Shown here: positions 51,267 to 62,600 of the stretch, one piece after another
How positions within the stretch are numbered: position 1 is the first letter of the stretch
Layout: every line of letters begins with the position of its first letter
Assembly (NCBI GenBank): GCA_030148725.1
Contig: JASBSU010000029.1
Span: 1 to 64,000, forward strand
DNA length: 64,000 nt
Reading direction: 5' to 3'
Origin: Hyphomicrobium sp.
GTDB taxonomy: Bacteria > Pseudomonadota > Alphaproteobacteria > Rhizobiales > Hyphomicrobiaceae
Notes under the pieces: model-generated
The model's database searches: none
The model's input: the letters and a program-made list of their open reading frames with translations, nothing else
What the model was told of the DNA's origin: nothing
Program-made: the position numbers and the translations under genes

Positions 51267-52072
51267 GCCTGGCCCGACGGCTTCCTCGCAACGATGATGG
51301 CCTCCTGCAGCGTGAAGATCGGCGCACCGTTTTCCTCGCGCGGACGCAGAAACGCAGAGAGGAGATGGTCACTGGTCAGGTGTCTTTTCAACACCTCGAC
51401 GGTCGCCGGGCTGCAGCGCATGCGCTCGGCCCAAGGACCGAACGCGATGTCCTGATCGAGCACCTCCGTAGAGGCGACGCTGAACCCTGCGCCCTCCATC
51501 AACGAATGCCATTCGCAAACCGCCAGCGCACGGGCGTGGCTGGGATCGCGGGTCCTTTCAAAAGCATTGAAGGAACGCGCCGCGTTCATGAGCTCAGCCG
51601 GCGTGGCGAGCGGCAGCATGGAAGCGTCCGGGCTGACGTTGTCGACCAGCGCCAGTGTGCCGCCCGGCCGCAGCACGCGATAGCTTTCAGCAACGAACGC
51701 CGCAGGATCGGGAAAATGATGCGCTGCCAAGCGGCAGGTGACGAGGTCGAAGCTGTCGTCGCCAAACGGCAGGGCGCCCGCTTCCGCCTTCGCGGTCTCG
51801 AAATTCTTCAGATCGAGCGCGGCTGCCAGTTTCGCCGCCTCTGCCAGCATCTCGTCGGTGATGTCGGAGGCGACGACGCGCGCCACATGCGGGGCAAGAA
51901 CGTGCGCCGTATGCCCGGCACCCGTGGCGATATCGAGCGCTTCCCAGGTCGGCTGCGGCGCCACCGCTGCGACGAGCCGAGCAAGACTCGGCCCCTTTGC
52001 ATGCACGCTCGAGGCGGCATAGTCGGATGCCGCGGCGCCGAACTGTTTCTGCACCAGCGTCTGGTTCGCCAT
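51263..52072 (-). CDS. Class I SAM-dependent methyltransferase
   Basis: The 269-residue UbiE-like protein has motif I ALDIATGAGHTAHVLAP, motif II and post-I DSFDLVTCRLAAHHFPDP, and the VLRPGGTLALVDN segment. The substrate cannot be told; a small molecule is likely. The ATG at 52072 is 29 bases after the leuC stop; the frame open to 52297 is inside leuC. Confidence 0.88.
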   Translation of the reverse strand: MANQTLVQKQFGAAASDYAASSVHAKGPSLARLVAAVAPQPTWEALDIATGAGHTAHVLAPHVARVVASDITDEMLAEAAKLAAALDLKNFETAKAEAGALPFGDDSFDLVTCRLAAHHFPDPAAFVAESYRVLRPGGTLALVDNVSPDASMLPLATPAELMNAARSFNAFERTRDPSHARALAVCEWHSLMEGAGFSVASTEVLDQDIAFGPWAERMRCSPATVEVLKRHLTSDHLLSAFLRPREENGAPIFTLQEAIIVARKPSGQA

Positions 52073-52101
52073 GTCGGCCCTGCTTGAGTCGGCGGGCAGC
52101 C

Positions 52102-53517
52102 TTAGGCCGCGCCGCCATTCCACGACCGGATGTCGACGAAGTGGCCTTCGAGAGCCGCCGCGGCCGCCATCACCGGCGACAGCAAGTGCGTGCGCCCGAG
52201 GCGCCCCTGCCGGCCCTCGAAGTTGCGGTTCGAGGTCGAAGCGCAACGCTGGCCCGGCTTGAGCTGGTCCGGATTCATGCCGAGGCACATCGAGCATCCC
52301 GGCTCACGCCACTCGAAACCGGCATCCTTGAAGATCTTGTCGAGACCCTCGGCCTCGGCCTGAGCTTTCACCAGGCCCGAGCCCGGCACGATCATCGCGT
52401 ACGCCAGATTGCCCGAGATCTTCTTGCCATCGACAATCTTCGCCACCGCGCGCAGGTCTTCGATGCGCCCGTTGGTGCACGATCCGATCCACACCACGTC
52501 GAGCGGAATATCGGTGATCTTGGTGCCCGGCTTCAGGCCCATGTATTCCAGCGCGCGCTGCATCGAGGCGCGCTTGTTCTCGTTGTCGACCTTGGATGGA
52601 TCCGGCACCGTGCCGGCGATCGAAACGACGTCCTCCGGGCTCGTGCCCCAGGTGACGATTGGCGGCAGCTTCGCCGCATCGAGCTTCACGACGGCATCGA
52701 AATGCGCGCCCTCGTCGGTGTGCAGCGTCTCCCAGTAGCGCATCGCGGCGTCCCAGGCGGCGCCCTTCGGAGCCTTCGGACGGCCATTGATGAACGCATA
52801 GGTCTTCTCGTCCGGCGCGATCATGCCGGCGCGTGCACCGCCTTCGATGGACATGTTGCAGACCGTCATGCGGCCTTCCATCGACAGCGAGCGGATGGCT
52901 TCGCCGGCATACTCGATGACATGGCCGGTGCCGCCGGCCGTGCCGATCTCGCCGATGATCGCGAGGATGATGTCCTTGGCGCCAACGCCGGCCGGCAGCT
53001 TGCCGTCCACCGACACCAGCATGTTCTTTGCCTTGCGCTGGATCAGCGTTTGGGTCGCGAGCACGTGCTCGACCTCGGACGTGCCGATGCCGTGCGCCAG
53101 CGCACCGAAAGCGCCATGCGTCGAGGTGTGGCTGTCGCCGCAAACGATCGTCGTGCCGGGCAGCGTGAAGCCCTGCTCGGGACCGACGACGTGGACGATG
53201 CCCTGCCGCTTGTCGAGCTCGTTGAAGTACTCGACGCCGAAGTCGCGCGCGTTCGTCGCCAGCGTCTCGACCTGGATGCGGCTGTCGTCGTCGTCGATAC
53301 CCTTGGTGCGATCCGTCGTCGGCACGTTGTGGTCGACCACGGCGAGCGTCTTCTCCGGCGCCCTCACCTTGCGGCCCGACATCCGAAGACCCTCGAAAGC
53401 CTGCGGGCTCGTCACCTCGTGGACGAGATGGCGGTCGATGTAGAGAAGGCAGGTGCCGTCGTCCTGGCGCTCGACCACGTGATCGTCGAAGATCTTGTCG
53501 TAGAGTGTCTTGGCCAT
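52102..53517 (-). CDS. leuC: 3-isopropylmalate dehydratase large subunit
   Basis: Leucine biosynthesis; an aconitase-like [4Fe-4S] enzyme with LeuD (not in the window). The 471-residue product has the cluster Cys residues in [10 protein letters not shown] and [10 protein letters not shown], and the substrate motifs [12 protein letters not shown] and [10 protein letters not shown]. The 229 bp between the LysR stop and this start hold its promoter; no leader peptide or riboswitch was recognised. Confidence 0.96.
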   Translation of the reverse strand: MAKTLYDKIFDDHVVERQDDGTCLLYIDRHLVHEVTSPQAFEGLRMSGRKVRAPEKTLAVVDHNVPTTDRTKGIDDDDSRIQVETLATNARDFGVEYFNELDKRQGIVHVVGPEQGFTLPGTTIVCGDSHTSTHGAFGALAHGIGTSEVEHVLATQTLIQRKAKNMLVSVDGKLPAGVGAKDIILAIIGEIGTAGGTGHVIEYAGEAIRSLSMEGRMTVCNMSIEGGARAGMIAPDEKTYAFINGRPKAPKGAAWDAAMRYWETLHTDEGAHFDAVVKLDAAKLPPIVTWGTSPEDVVSIAGTVPDPSKVDNENKRASMQRALEYMGLKPGTKITDIPLDVVWIGSCTNGRIEDLRAVAKIVDGKKISGNLAYAMIVPGSGLVKAQAEAEGLDKIFKDAGFEWREPGCSMCLGMNPDQLKPGQRCASTSNRNFEGRQGRLGRTHLLSPVMAAAAALEGHFVDIRSWNGGAA

Positions 53518-53746
53518 GCCGTGTCTCTTTAATCTCTATGGGGCCGATGGATCGTAGCGGCGACGCAGCCGCACCGCACGAATTTCGCCCTCCCCGCTCG
53601 CCCATTGGCCCGCGCAAAGGCTGAAATTGAGGTGCTTCTGAGCCGCCGAATGCTGAGAAACTGCCGGTTAGATAGCGTCTTGCCGCGCCGTCTGCAAACC
53701 CCCCCTCAAAGGCCCGGGGCGTGAACCATTGGCCTCGGCATACCGG

Positions 53747-54637
53747 CTAAAACTTCCACTGCCTGGCCTGGGCGACCAGGAAGTCGCGCAGTACCTGCAC
53801 CTTCTTGGAGGATTTGAGCTCCTCCGGGTAGACGAACAGGATCGGCAGCGTCGGCGGGTCGATCTCGGTCAGCACCGGCACGAGGTCGGCCTCATGGTCG
53901 TTCATGTAATCGGGGATCATGCCGATCCCGATGCCCGCCCGGATGGCGTTGCGCAGCGCTATGACGCTATTGGCCGAGAACGCCGGCTCGCGCGGCGGCT
54001 TCCCATCGCGCCCCGCCGTCTCGATCCAGGAAATGGCTGAGAGATGCTGCGCCGGTTGGCCGCTGTAGGAGACGATGGAATGTCCGTCGAGTTCGTCCAG
54101 GGTCTTCGGCGCCCCGAACCGCCGCACGTATTGCGTTGATGCGAAAGCCCGCACGCGGCTCGTGAAAAGCATGCGCCTGATGAGATCCGATTGTGGCGGC
54201 TCGCGCGTCCATATCGCGACGTCGGCGGCACGCATGCCGATGTCGAGCTGGTCGTCGTTGAGCTGCAGCTCGATGCGGATTTCCGGATAGAGATCGTGGA
54301 ATTCGCGCATCCGCTGCGTCAGCCACAAGGTTCCGAACCCGACCGGGGCCGTGATGCGGAGTTCGCCCGATGGCTTCGAGGTCGTGTCGGAAAGCAGCGT
54401 CTCGGCCGTGTGCAGCTTGTTCATCACGTCCGAAGTGGTTCGATGCAGAAGCTCGCCCTGCTCCGTCAGCACGAGGCCGCGCGCGTGCCGATGGAACAGC
54501 GTAACCCTGAGGTCCCGCTCCAGCGCCGAGACTTGACGGCTCACGGCTGACTGGCTAATGTGCAGCGCATACCCCGCATGCGTGAAGCTTCCCGCCTCAG
54601 CCGCTGCATGGAAGATCCTGAGCTTGTCCCAGTCCAT
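53747..54637 (-). CDS. LysR-family transcriptional regulator
   Basis: The 296-residue protein has the N-terminal winged HTH (FHAAAEAGSFTHAGYALHISQSAVSRQVSALER, quoted in part) and the C-terminal substrate-binding-like effector domain from about residue 92. It is divergent from the SMP-30-like gene with a 145-bp gap holding a T-N11-A palindrome, so that gene is the likely target. It lies upstream of leuC on the same strand, but a role in leucine control is not indicated. Confidence 0.92.
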   Translation of the reverse strand: MDWDKLRIFHAAAEAGSFTHAGYALHISQSAVSRQVSALERDLRVTLFHRHARGLVLTEQGELLHRTTSDVMNKLHTAETLLSDTTSKPSGELRITAPVGFGTLWLTQRMREFHDLYPEIRIELQLNDDQLDIGMRAADVAIWTREPPQSDLIRRMLFTSRVRAFASTQYVRRFGAPKTLDELDGHSIVSYSGQPAQHLSAISWIETAGRDGKPPREPAFSANSVIALRNAIRAGIGIGMIPDYMNDHEADLVPVLTEIDPPTLPILFVYPEELKSSKKVQVLRDFLVAQARQWKF

Positions 54638-54679
54638 AGATCCCTTATCGCTTAAGCCCGAGCCGCTCCGATAGGCGAA

Positions 54680-54693
54680 TTGCTGCGGCGCAA
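54680..54693. promoter_or_regulatory. LysR-type T-N11-A box
   Basis: TTGCTGCGGCGCAA has TTGC/GCAA arms and the T-N11-A spacing of LysR regulators. It lies 43 bases from the LysR start and 90 bases from the SMP-30-like start. Confidence 0.5.
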
Positions 54694-54782
54694 CTTAGAC
54701 CACCATCGAACACAAGAATAGGGCGATGCGCCGACGCAGCCCATATAGGTCGTGCAACCCGAACAAAAATTGGAGTTAGATT

Positions 54783-55649
54783 ATGAGATCTGTCATCGCA
54801 GCCCTGTCGCTGATCCTGGCGGGCGGCCTGCAGTCAGCCGCGCACGCCGAGCCAGCCAAGCTTTGGGAGGCGAGTGGGTTCAAGACGCCGGAATCCGTGC
54901 TGCCGGTCGCCGCCGAGGGCTTCGCTTACGTCAGCAATGTCGCCGGCCAGCCGACCGACAAGGATGGCAACGGCTTCATCTCCAAGATCTCGCTCGCTGA
55001 CGGCAAGGCGATCGCGCTCGAATGGGCAAAGGGGCTGGACGCGCCGAAGGGCATGGCGCTCGCCGGCGGCAAACTCTACGTCTCCGATATCGACAAGCTC
55101 GTCGAGATTGACCCCAAGAGCGGTGAAATCCTCGCAAAGCACGAGGCTCCCGGCGCGACGTTCCTCAACGACGTCGCCGTCGACGGTAAGGGCGATGTTT
55201 ACGTCTCCGATTCCAACACCAGCACCATTTGGCGCCTGACGGGCGGCAAGCTCGAGAAGTGGCTGGAAGGACCGGAGCTGAAGTTCCCCAACGGCCTTCA
55301 CGTTGAGGGCGATAAGCTCATTGTTGCGGCGTGGGGCGCGCCCGGCACCTCGGCGCAGAAGTCTGAGGCGGCAAACCTGCTCGAGATCGGCATCGCCGAC
55401 AAAAAGGTGAGCAACCTCGGCGACGGCGCGCCGGTTGGGAACCTCGATGGCATCGAGCCCGACGGCGATGATTTCATCGTGTCCGACTGGGTCGCCGGCA
55501 AGGTGTTCCGCATCGCCAAGTCCGGCAAGGCAAAGGAGCTGCTGTCGCTCGGTCAAGGCACGGCCGACATCGGCTATGTCGCGGCTGACAAGCTGCTGCT
55601 CATCCCCATGATGAAGGACGACAAGGTCGTCGCCTACAGCCTCAAGTAA
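54783..55649 (+). CDS. SMP-30/gluconolactonase-like beta-propeller secreted protein
   Basis: The 288-residue protein has a signal peptide (1-22) and repeated propeller-type strands: KLYVSDIDKLVEIDPKSG, DVYVSDSNTSTIWRL and NGLHVEGDKLIVAAWG. The NDVAVDGKGDVYVSD segment fits the SMP-30 metal-site pattern. Likely periplasmic; substrate unknown. GGAG lies just before the ATG. Divergent from the LysR gene. Confidence 0.85.
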   Translation: MRSVIAALSLILAGGLQSAAHAEPAKLWEASGFKTPESVLPVAAEGFAYVSNVAGQPTDKDGNGFISKISLADGKAIALEWAKGLDAPKGMALAGGKLYVSDIDKLVEIDPKSGEILAKHEAPGATFLNDVAVDGKGDVYVSDSNTSTIWRLTGGKLEKWLEGPELKFPNGLHVEGDKLIVAAWGAPGTSAQKSEAANLLEIGIADKKVSNLGDGAPVGNLDGIEPDGDDFIVSDWVAGKVFRIAKSGKAKELLSLGQGTADIGYVAADKLLLIPMMKDDKVVAYSLK

Positions 55650-55654
55650 AAGCA

Positions 55655-55685
55655 AAGGCGCGGCCCACCAAGCGAGCCGCGCCTT
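55655..55685 (+). terminator. Hairpin between the SMP-30-like gene and the small secreted gene
   Basis: A perfect 10-bp stem AAGGCGCGGC/GCCGCGCCTT with an 11-base loop begins 5 bases after the stop. Flanking A and T bases allow use in both directions. Confidence 0.6.
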
Positions 55686-55709
55686 CAAAAATTGATCGTG
55701 ACAGCAGCG

Positions 55710-55955
55710 CTATTTCATTTCGTCCAGGGCATCAGCCGCCAATCCCTGCAGCATCGGCCCGACGACTGGATCGGCCGCGGCTGAACCCGGGCTCGGCTCC
55801 GCGCATTCTTTCGTGCTTGCATCGAACAATCCGCCCCTGGAGGCGCACTGTGCGGCGAGATCGTGCACCGATGCCTCGTCATCGTTGGCCCACGCGCCAC
55901 TCGATAGAAGCGCAATCGTGATGGACGCAGCGGCGGCGGATTTCAGGAAAGTCAT
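55710..55955 (-). CDS. Small secreted hypothetical protein
   Basis: The 81-residue ORF has a good signal peptide (SAAAASITIALLSSGAWAND) and two cysteines (AQCASRGGLF...KECAEP) that could form one disulfide. No family is recognised. It converges with the SMP-30-like gene and lies 93 bp upstream of trxB on the same strand. Confidence 0.65.
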   Translation of the reverse strand: MTFLKSAAAASITIALLSSGAWANDDEASVHDLAAQCASRGGLFDASTKECAEPSPGSAAADPVVGPMLQGLAADALDEMK

Positions 55956-56048
55956 GGTCCCCCCGTGAATGATATTTCGAGGGCGGTTCTATTCACGCCG
56001 TTGACGACATTCTTGTGACCGAGCGGCCGCACTGACTCGGCGTGAGCC

Positions 56049-57083
<1,035 letters not shown>

Positions 57084-57275
57084 TTAGACCCCGGCAAGCC
57101 CCAAGGTCAATGTGGCGCCCAGGCGTGACGGGGGAGAATCCGCGAACCATCTACAATCCGCCCAGACCGTGTTGAACCGACGCCCCGTTAAAGCTGCCAG
57201 CGGTTGCCACATGTTGTCCGGATCGGTCGTGCTACGCTAGCCTCCGCTGGGGAGCTTAGGGACGGGGTCTGCGTC

Positions 57276-58373
57276 ATGGCGGAAGTACGGGAGCGCTTTG
57301 TCACTCGCTTGTTCGGAGCGTTCGACAAGGCTTGGACCAGCATTTGCTGGCCGCTCATTGGGTTCCTGAACTTCATCTTCCGGCCCGATCCCCAGACCGG
57401 AGACGTCGCGGTCTGGCGGGTTTTCGTCTGGCTGGCGGCCAACACGGCCGTTCTCTACTTCGCCGTAACCGGACTACAGACGCAGCCCCTGTTCTGGTGG
57501 CTGGCCGGCTTCCTCATCGCCCACATCCTCGTCATCGCCTCCAGCCTGCGCATCATGTACGAGGAAAAGCGCGTGATGGAGGGTTCGCTCGCCGCCGACA
57601 AAATGACGTTCTCGGCGCTCGATGCGGTCAACAACGTCCCGATCCTCGCCTCCTCGACGGTCTTCTACATCCTCGGCCTCGCGGCCATGATCCAGACGGT
57701 GGAGCACACCGGCCTCGCTCAGATCCTCCGTCATCGCCCGTCGCTCAACCACGAATATGGCGAGTATCTCGCCTGCGTCCTCAACGAGATCCCGATCGTC
57801 AATACGCTGTTGAATGCGTGGGCGAACGTCGTGAAGTATTCGGACAATCTCAGCGCCCAGATCGTCTACAACGGTGTGACCGGCAATGCGGTGCGCGTCG
57901 CCATCGTTGTCACCCTTTCGATCATCGTCGTGCGCGCCCTCCTGCTGCGTCTCCAGCAGTGGAGCCATCAGGTTTCGATGGCCCATGCGCTGGAGAACGG
58001 GACGGTCAGCCCCGATGCGGTGAAGAAACGCCTCGTGCGCGTACCGACGACGCTCAACAGCCGCCTGATGCGATCCGCCCTGACGCATCCCGATTCCGCC
58101 GTGCGCCGTCGTGCGCTCGCTGCCATGGCGCGCCTCGAAGTGCCGAACTTCGCGCGCGAGTTCCTCGAAAGCCTCGGCCAGCACATCGAGCGGGACCTCG
58201 GCCTCGCACATATCCGCGAGACGCTGGCGTCGATGAATGCCTCGGCGCGCGAGAGCATGGCCGGCGAGCTCACGAGCGTCATCGAAAAACAGATGATGAC
58301 CATCAAGGACGCGATCGATATGCAGACCAAGCAGCGGCTAGATGAGCTGCGCTCAATGCTGAAGCGGGCCTGA
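57276..58373 (+). CDS. Membrane protein of unknown function
   Basis: The 365-residue protein has four membrane segments (about 47-68, 75-95, 123-143 and 202-223), a roughly 60-residue loop between the third and fourth, and a cytoplasmic C-terminal half with HEAT-like (PDSAVRRRALAAMARLEVP) and coiled-coil-like helices (IEKQMMTIKDAIDMQTKQRL). No family is recognised. Helix-loop-helix spacing could suit a channel, but no selectivity motif is seen. The ATG at 57276 is chosen; kgtP follows 30 bases after the stop. Confidence 0.75.
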   Translation: MAEVRERFVTRLFGAFDKAWTSICWPLIGFLNFIFRPDPQTGDVAVWRVFVWLAANTAVLYFAVTGLQTQPLFWWLAGFLIAHILVIASSLRIMYEEKRVMEGSLAADKMTFSALDAVNNVPILASSTVFYILGLAAMIQTVEHTGLAQILRHRPSLNHEYGEYLACVLNEIPIVNTLLNAWANVVKYSDNLSAQIVYNGVTGNAVRVAIVVTLSIIVVRALLLRLQQWSHQVSMAHALENGTVSPDAVKKRLVRVPTTLNSRLMRSALTHPDSAVRRRALAAMARLEVPNFAREFLESLGQHIERDLGLAHIRETLASMNASARESMAGELTSVIEKQMMTIKDAIDMQTKQRLDELRSMLKRA

Positions 58374-58403
58374 CGCGTGTCTCATGAGGGGGAAGCGGGC
58401 GAA

Positions 58404-59744
58404 ATGAAAGATCAGGCGCCCGTGACGGCCGACAAAGCGACGGAACCCCCGCCCGAAACGTCGCTCGCCGACACCACACGCCGCCTCAAGGCGATCTTCG
58501 TCGGCTCGGCCGGCAATCTCGTCGAATGGTTTGACTTCTACGCTTATTCAGCCTTCGCGCTATACTTCGCGAGATCATTCTTCCCGACCGAAAGCCCAAC
58601 GGCGCAGCTGCTCAACGCCGCCGCCATTTTCGCTGTCGGATTTCTGATGCGTCCGTTCGGTGGCTGGATGTTTGGTCATATCGCCGACCGTCACGGGCGC
58701 CGCCTCTCGCTCACCATCTCGGTGCTGATGATGTGTTTCGGCTCGCTCATCATCGCGCTGACGCCGACTTACGCGACCATCGGACTCGCCGCCCCATTCG
58801 TGCTGCTGTTTGCGCGTCTCATTCAGGGTCTCAGCCTCGGCGGCGAGTACGGAACGAGCGCCACATATCTATCTGAGGTCGCTCATCCCGATCACCGCGG
58901 TTTCTATTCGAGCTTCCAGTACGTGACCCTGATCGGTGGCCAGCTGCTTGCGATGCTGACGCTGCTGTCGCTGCAGCTGGTGTTCCTCACGTCCGAGCAG
59001 CTCGAAGCCTGGGGCTGGCGCATTCCGTTCTTCATCGGCGCCGGTCTCGCGGTCGTCATTTATTTCATGCGCCGCGACATGCATGAAAGCGAAGCGTTCG
59101 TGGAGGCGCGAGCGCTCGGCGTGCGCGAGAGCCCTCTCAGGGGCCTCATGAAGCACCCGCGAGAGGTCGCGATCGTGATCGGGCTGACGCTCGGCGGCAC
59201 CGTCGCGTTCTACACGTACACGACCTACATGCAGAAGTTCCTCGTCAACTCCGTCGGGCTGACGAAGGAAACGTCCACCATCGTCGCCGCCTCGACGCTG
59301 TTCCTCTACATGCTGCTGCAGCCCGTGGTGGGCGCCATCTCGGACATCGTCGGCCGGCGCCCCGTGTTGCTGACGTTCGGCATCCTTGGCACGCTGATGA
59401 CCGTGCCCATCCTGACCACGCTGCAGAACACCGACAGCGCGTGGGTCGCATTCGCGCTCATCATGTGCGCGCTGGTGATCGTGTCCGGATACACCGCGAT
59501 CAATGCGGTCGTGAAGGCCGAGCTCTTTCCTACGGGAGTCCGCGCGATGGGCGTCGGCTTCCCATATGCGATCACCGTCGCGCTGTTCGGCGGCACCGCC
59601 GAATACGTCGCGCTCTACCTCAAGTCGATCGGCTACGAGCACGCGTTCTATTGGTACGTGACGGGCTGCATCGCGGTCTCGCTCATCGTCTACGCCTTCA
59701 TGCGAGACACGCGAAATGAGTCAGCCATGCACCGTCACGTCTAA
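58404..59744 (+). CDS. kgtP: Alpha-ketoglutarate permease KgtP (MFS, metabolite:H+ symporter)
   Basis: The 446-residue product with 12 membrane segments closely follows E. coli KgtP: NLVEWFDFYAYS, GFLMRPFGGWMFGHIADRHGRR (quoted in part), GLSLGGEYGTSATYLSEVA, TYMQKFLVNS and FGGTAEYVALYLKSIG. It imports 2-oxoglutarate with protons. The start is the ATG at 58404; a GTG at 58377 is in frame but lacks an SD. It lies between two unknown membrane-protein genes on the same strand. Confidence 0.93.
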   Translation: MKDQAPVTADKATEPPPETSLADTTRRLKAIFVGSAGNLVEWFDFYAYSAFALYFARSFFPTESPTAQLLNAAAIFAVGFLMRPFGGWMFGHIADRHGRRLSLTISVLMMCFGSLIIALTPTYATIGLAAPFVLLFARLIQGLSLGGEYGTSATYLSEVAHPDHRGFYSSFQYVTLIGGQLLAMLTLLSLQLVFLTSEQLEAWGWRIPFFIGAGLAVVIYFMRRDMHESEAFVEARALGVRESPLRGLMKHPREVAIVIGLTLGGTVAFYTYTTYMQKFLVNSVGLTKETSTIVAASTLFLYMLLQPVVGAISDIVGRRPVLLTFGILGTLMTVPILTTLQNTDSAWVAFALIMCALVIVSGYTAINAVVKAELFPTGVRAMGVGFPYAITVALFGGTAEYVALYLKSIGYEHAFYWYVTGCIAVSLIVYAFMRDTRNESAMHRHV

Positions 59745-59839
59745 CAGCGAGCTGCTCGCACACACGGCGATGCGGCCGGCGTTTCTTCGCCTCAATTGTT
59801 GGACATGCCTGACGCTCCACCTCAGGGAGCCCAGCCGCG

Positions 59840-60598
59840 ATGACCCGCACCTCGCTCGACCGCACGCTCCGCCGCGCTTATGTGGTGCTCGGCTTCATTC
59901 TCGCGATTTCGATTGCCGCCAAGCTGGCGCCGCGCGTGCCCGGGCTCGACGGCACGCCTTTGGCGAGGATCGCCACCGACGTCTACGACTATCTCAAGGA
60001 CATGTCCCTGGTGCTGGTGACGGTCGTTGCGGCCTACCTCGCCAACGTCTTCCAGAAGCGGTCGAAATTCATCGAGCGGCTTGAAGAGGAATGGCGCGGC
60101 ATCGTGCGCACCAAGTCGGCGCTCTATCAGTTCTGCGAACTGCCGAACCCCGCTGCTGATGATTACCTCTCGGCCTTCTGCCGGATCAGCGAAACCATTG
60201 ACAACATGCGGGTCGTCTACGCGAACGTCGGCGAGACTGACCAGCTCATCGGCCTTTATCCCTACGCGCCTTTGCACGACATGCGCCGTGCCCTCCAGTC
60301 GATCGACCCGCGCAAGCGCTCCGACGTGACCCTCGAGCAGCGCAAGCTCGTCCGCGACGCCGTCCTGCAGGCCTTCTACGCGCTGCGTGAGAGCTTCCTG
60401 GTTGAGCTGGACATTGCCGAGCCGGACCACCCTATCGTTCCGGCAGCGGCGCGACGCCGCAAGCAGCCCGGAGCGACACGGTCCGCCAAGCGGTTGAAAG
60501 ACCAGCAGATCGCCGCATATAGGGAGCACGCCGCCCCCGGTCGCGCCGACATCGACGCCTTGCTGGATCGTCTCCGGACGCAGGAGGAAGCGGCCTAG
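59840..60598 (+). CDS. Membrane-anchored hypothetical protein
   Basis: The 252-residue protein has two N-terminal membrane helices (about 14-30 and 52-70) and a helical soluble domain with conserved-looking FIERLEEEWRGIVRTKSAL and LVRDAVLQAFYALRESFLVEL. It ends in a basic tail. No family is recognised; the layout suggests an inner-membrane anchored sensor or scaffold. typA starts 95 bp downstream. Confidence 0.7.
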   Translation: MTRTSLDRTLRRAYVVLGFILAISIAAKLAPRVPGLDGTPLARIATDVYDYLKDMSLVLVTVVAAYLANVFQKRSKFIERLEEEWRGIVRTKSALYQFCELPNPAADDYLSAFCRISETIDNMRVVYANVGETDQLIGLYPYAPLHDMRRALQSIDPRKRSDVTLEQRKLVRDAVLQAFYALRESFLVELDIAEPDHPIVPAAARRRKQPGATRSAKRLKDQQIAAYREHAAPGRADIDALLDRLRTQEEAA

Positions 60599-60693
60599 TT
60601 GCCTGCCCGAAAGGCAGGATTTTCGCGGCCCCTATCGGTTTTCAAGCCGATATGGTAGGTCCCCGCATCCTTTTGCAGCGCACAAAGCTCCTG

Positions 60694-62520
60694 ATGAACC
60701 TCAGAAACATCGCCATTATTGCACACGTCGACCACGGTAAGACCACCCTCGTCGACGAGTTGCTCAAGCAGTCCGGCTCCTTCCGCGAGAACCAGAAAGT
60801 CGCGGAACGCGCGATGGATTCCAACGACTTGGAGCGCGAGCGCGGTATCACCATTCTCGCCAAATGCACGTCCGTCGTCTGGAAGGACACGCGCATCAAC
60901 ATCATTGATACGCCTGGCCACGCCGACTTCGGCGGCGAGGTCGAGCGCATTCTGAACATGGTCGATGGCGTGGTCGTCCTCGTCGACGCCTCCGAGGGCC
61001 CGCTCCCTCAGACCAAGTTCGTGGTTTCCAAGGCGCTGAAGCGCGGCATCCGCCCGATCGTCGCGATCAACAAGATCGACCGTCCGGACGAGCGCCACCA
61101 GGACGTGCTGAACGAGATTTTCGACCTCTTCGCCAACCTCGACGCCACCGACGAGCAACTCGACTTCCCCGTCCTGTACGGGTCCGGCCGCAATGGCTGG
61201 ATGGCACTCGATCCCGCCGGGCCGCAGGTGGACCTCGCGCCGATGTTCGACCTCATCGTGCGGCACGTGCCGCCGCCGGCCGTCGAGCCGGGTCCCGCCC
61301 GCATCCTCGCGACGACGCTCGAAGCCGACAGCTTTCTGGGCCGCATTCTGACGGGTCGTATCTCGTCGGGCACCGTGCGCCCCAACCAGCAGCTCAAGGC
61401 CCTGACGCGTGACGGCAAGCTGATCGAAAACTTCCGCGTTTCCAAGGTTCTGGCCTTCCGCGGCCTGGAGCGCGTGCCGGTCGAAGAGGCTGGCGCCGGT
61501 GAGATCGTTGCGCTCGCGGGCATGAGCGAGGCAACCGTCTCCGATACACTCTGCGACCCCTCGGTCGAGACGCCGATCGAAGCGCCGCCGGTCGACCCGC
61601 CGACCCTGTCGATGACCTTCCGCATCAACGACGGCCCATTCGCCGGCCAGGAAGGCGACAAGGTCCAGAGCCGCGTCATCCGCGACCGGCTCATGAAGGA
61701 AGCCGAGCGCAACATCGCGATCAAGGTCACGGATTCCAAGGAAAGCGGCGAAGCATTCGATGTCGCCGGTCGCGGCGAGTTGCAGCTGGCGATCCTGCTC
61801 GAGAACATGCGCCGCGAAGGCTTCGAGCTGACGGTGTCGCGCCCGAAGGTGGTCTACATCACCGACGAGTCCGGCCAGCGGCTTGAGCCGATCGAAGAGG
61901 TCATCATCGACGTCGATGACGGCCACACCGGCATCGTCGTGCAGAAGCTCTCGGAACGTAAGGGCGCGCTTCTCGAGATGCGTCCCTCCGGCGGTGGACG
62001 CACGCGTCTCGTGTTCAACGTCCCGACCCGCTCCCTGCTCGGCTATCAGTCGGAGCTTTTGTCCGACACGCGCGGCACTGCCGTGATGAACAAGCTGTTC
62101 CACGCCTACGAGCCCTACAAGGGCGAAATCGCCGGCCGCCACACCGGCGTGCTGATTTCAAATTCTGACGGCGAAGCAGCGGCCTACGCGATCTTCAACT
62201 TGCAGGATCGCGGACCGTTCTTCATCGGTGCGCAGACGCGCGTCTACGTCGGAATGATCGTCGGCGAGCACACGCGCGACAACGATCTCGAAGTCAACGT
62301 CGTGAAGGGCAAGAAGCTCACCAACGTCCGCGCCTCCGGCAAGGACGACGCTGTCCTGCTGACGACGCCGATCAAGCTCACGCTCGAAAAAGCCATGAGC
62401 TACATCACCGATGACGAGCTTGTGGAGGTGACTCCCGAATCGATTCGCCTGCGCAAGCGCTGGCTCGATCCCAACGAGCGCAAGAAGAACGAGCGCGCGC
62501 GCGATCGTGATGTTGCCTAG
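60694..62520 (+). CDS. typA: Ribosome-associated GTPase TypA/BipA
   Basis: A 608-residue translational GTPase with [15 protein letters not shown] (P-loop), [14 protein letters not shown] (G3) and NKIDRPD (G4), EF-G-like domains II, III and V, and the BipA C-terminal domain ([19 protein letters not shown]). It aids ribosome assembly, especially in cold or stress. The ATG at 60694 gives the standard [16 protein letters not shown] start; an upstream ATG at 60652 is unlikely. Confidence 0.96.
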   Translation: MNLRNIAIIAHVDHGKTTLVDELLKQSGSFRENQKVAERAMDSNDLERERGITILAKCTSVVWKDTRINIIDTPGHADFGGEVERILNMVDGVVVLVDASEGPLPQTKFVVSKALKRGIRPIVAINKIDRPDERHQDVLNEIFDLFANLDATDEQLDFPVLYGSGRNGWMALDPAGPQVDLAPMFDLIVRHVPPPAVEPGPARILATTLEADSFLGRILTGRISSGTVRPNQQLKALTRDGKLIENFRVSKVLAFRGLERVPVEEAGAGEIVALAGMSEATVSDTLCDPSVETPIEAPPVDPPTLSMTFRINDGPFAGQEGDKVQSRVIRDRLMKEAERNIAIKVTDSKESGEAFDVAGRGELQLAILLENMRREGFELTVSRPKVVYITDESGQRLEPIEEVIIDVDDGHTGIVVQKLSERKGALLEMRPSGGGRTRLVFNVPTRSLLGYQSELLSDTRGTAVMNKLFHAYEPYKGEIAGRHTGVLISNSDGEAAAYAIFNLQDRGPFFIGAQTRVYVGMIVGEHTRDNDLEVNVVKGKKLTNVRASGKDDAVLLTTPIKLTLEKAMSYITDDELVEVTPESIRLRKRWLDPNERKKNERARDRDVA

Positions 62521-62600
62521 TCGGAGGTGATGTTGCCACGCAACACGCACGTGTTATAGCGTTGCGGGCAAGTGTGGCATACTTTCGAGGAGGATATTCC

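Noticed and set aside
60595..62142. 515-codon reverse-strand ORF opposite typA
   Set aside because: Same GC-driven antisense artefact; typA is certain on the forward strand.
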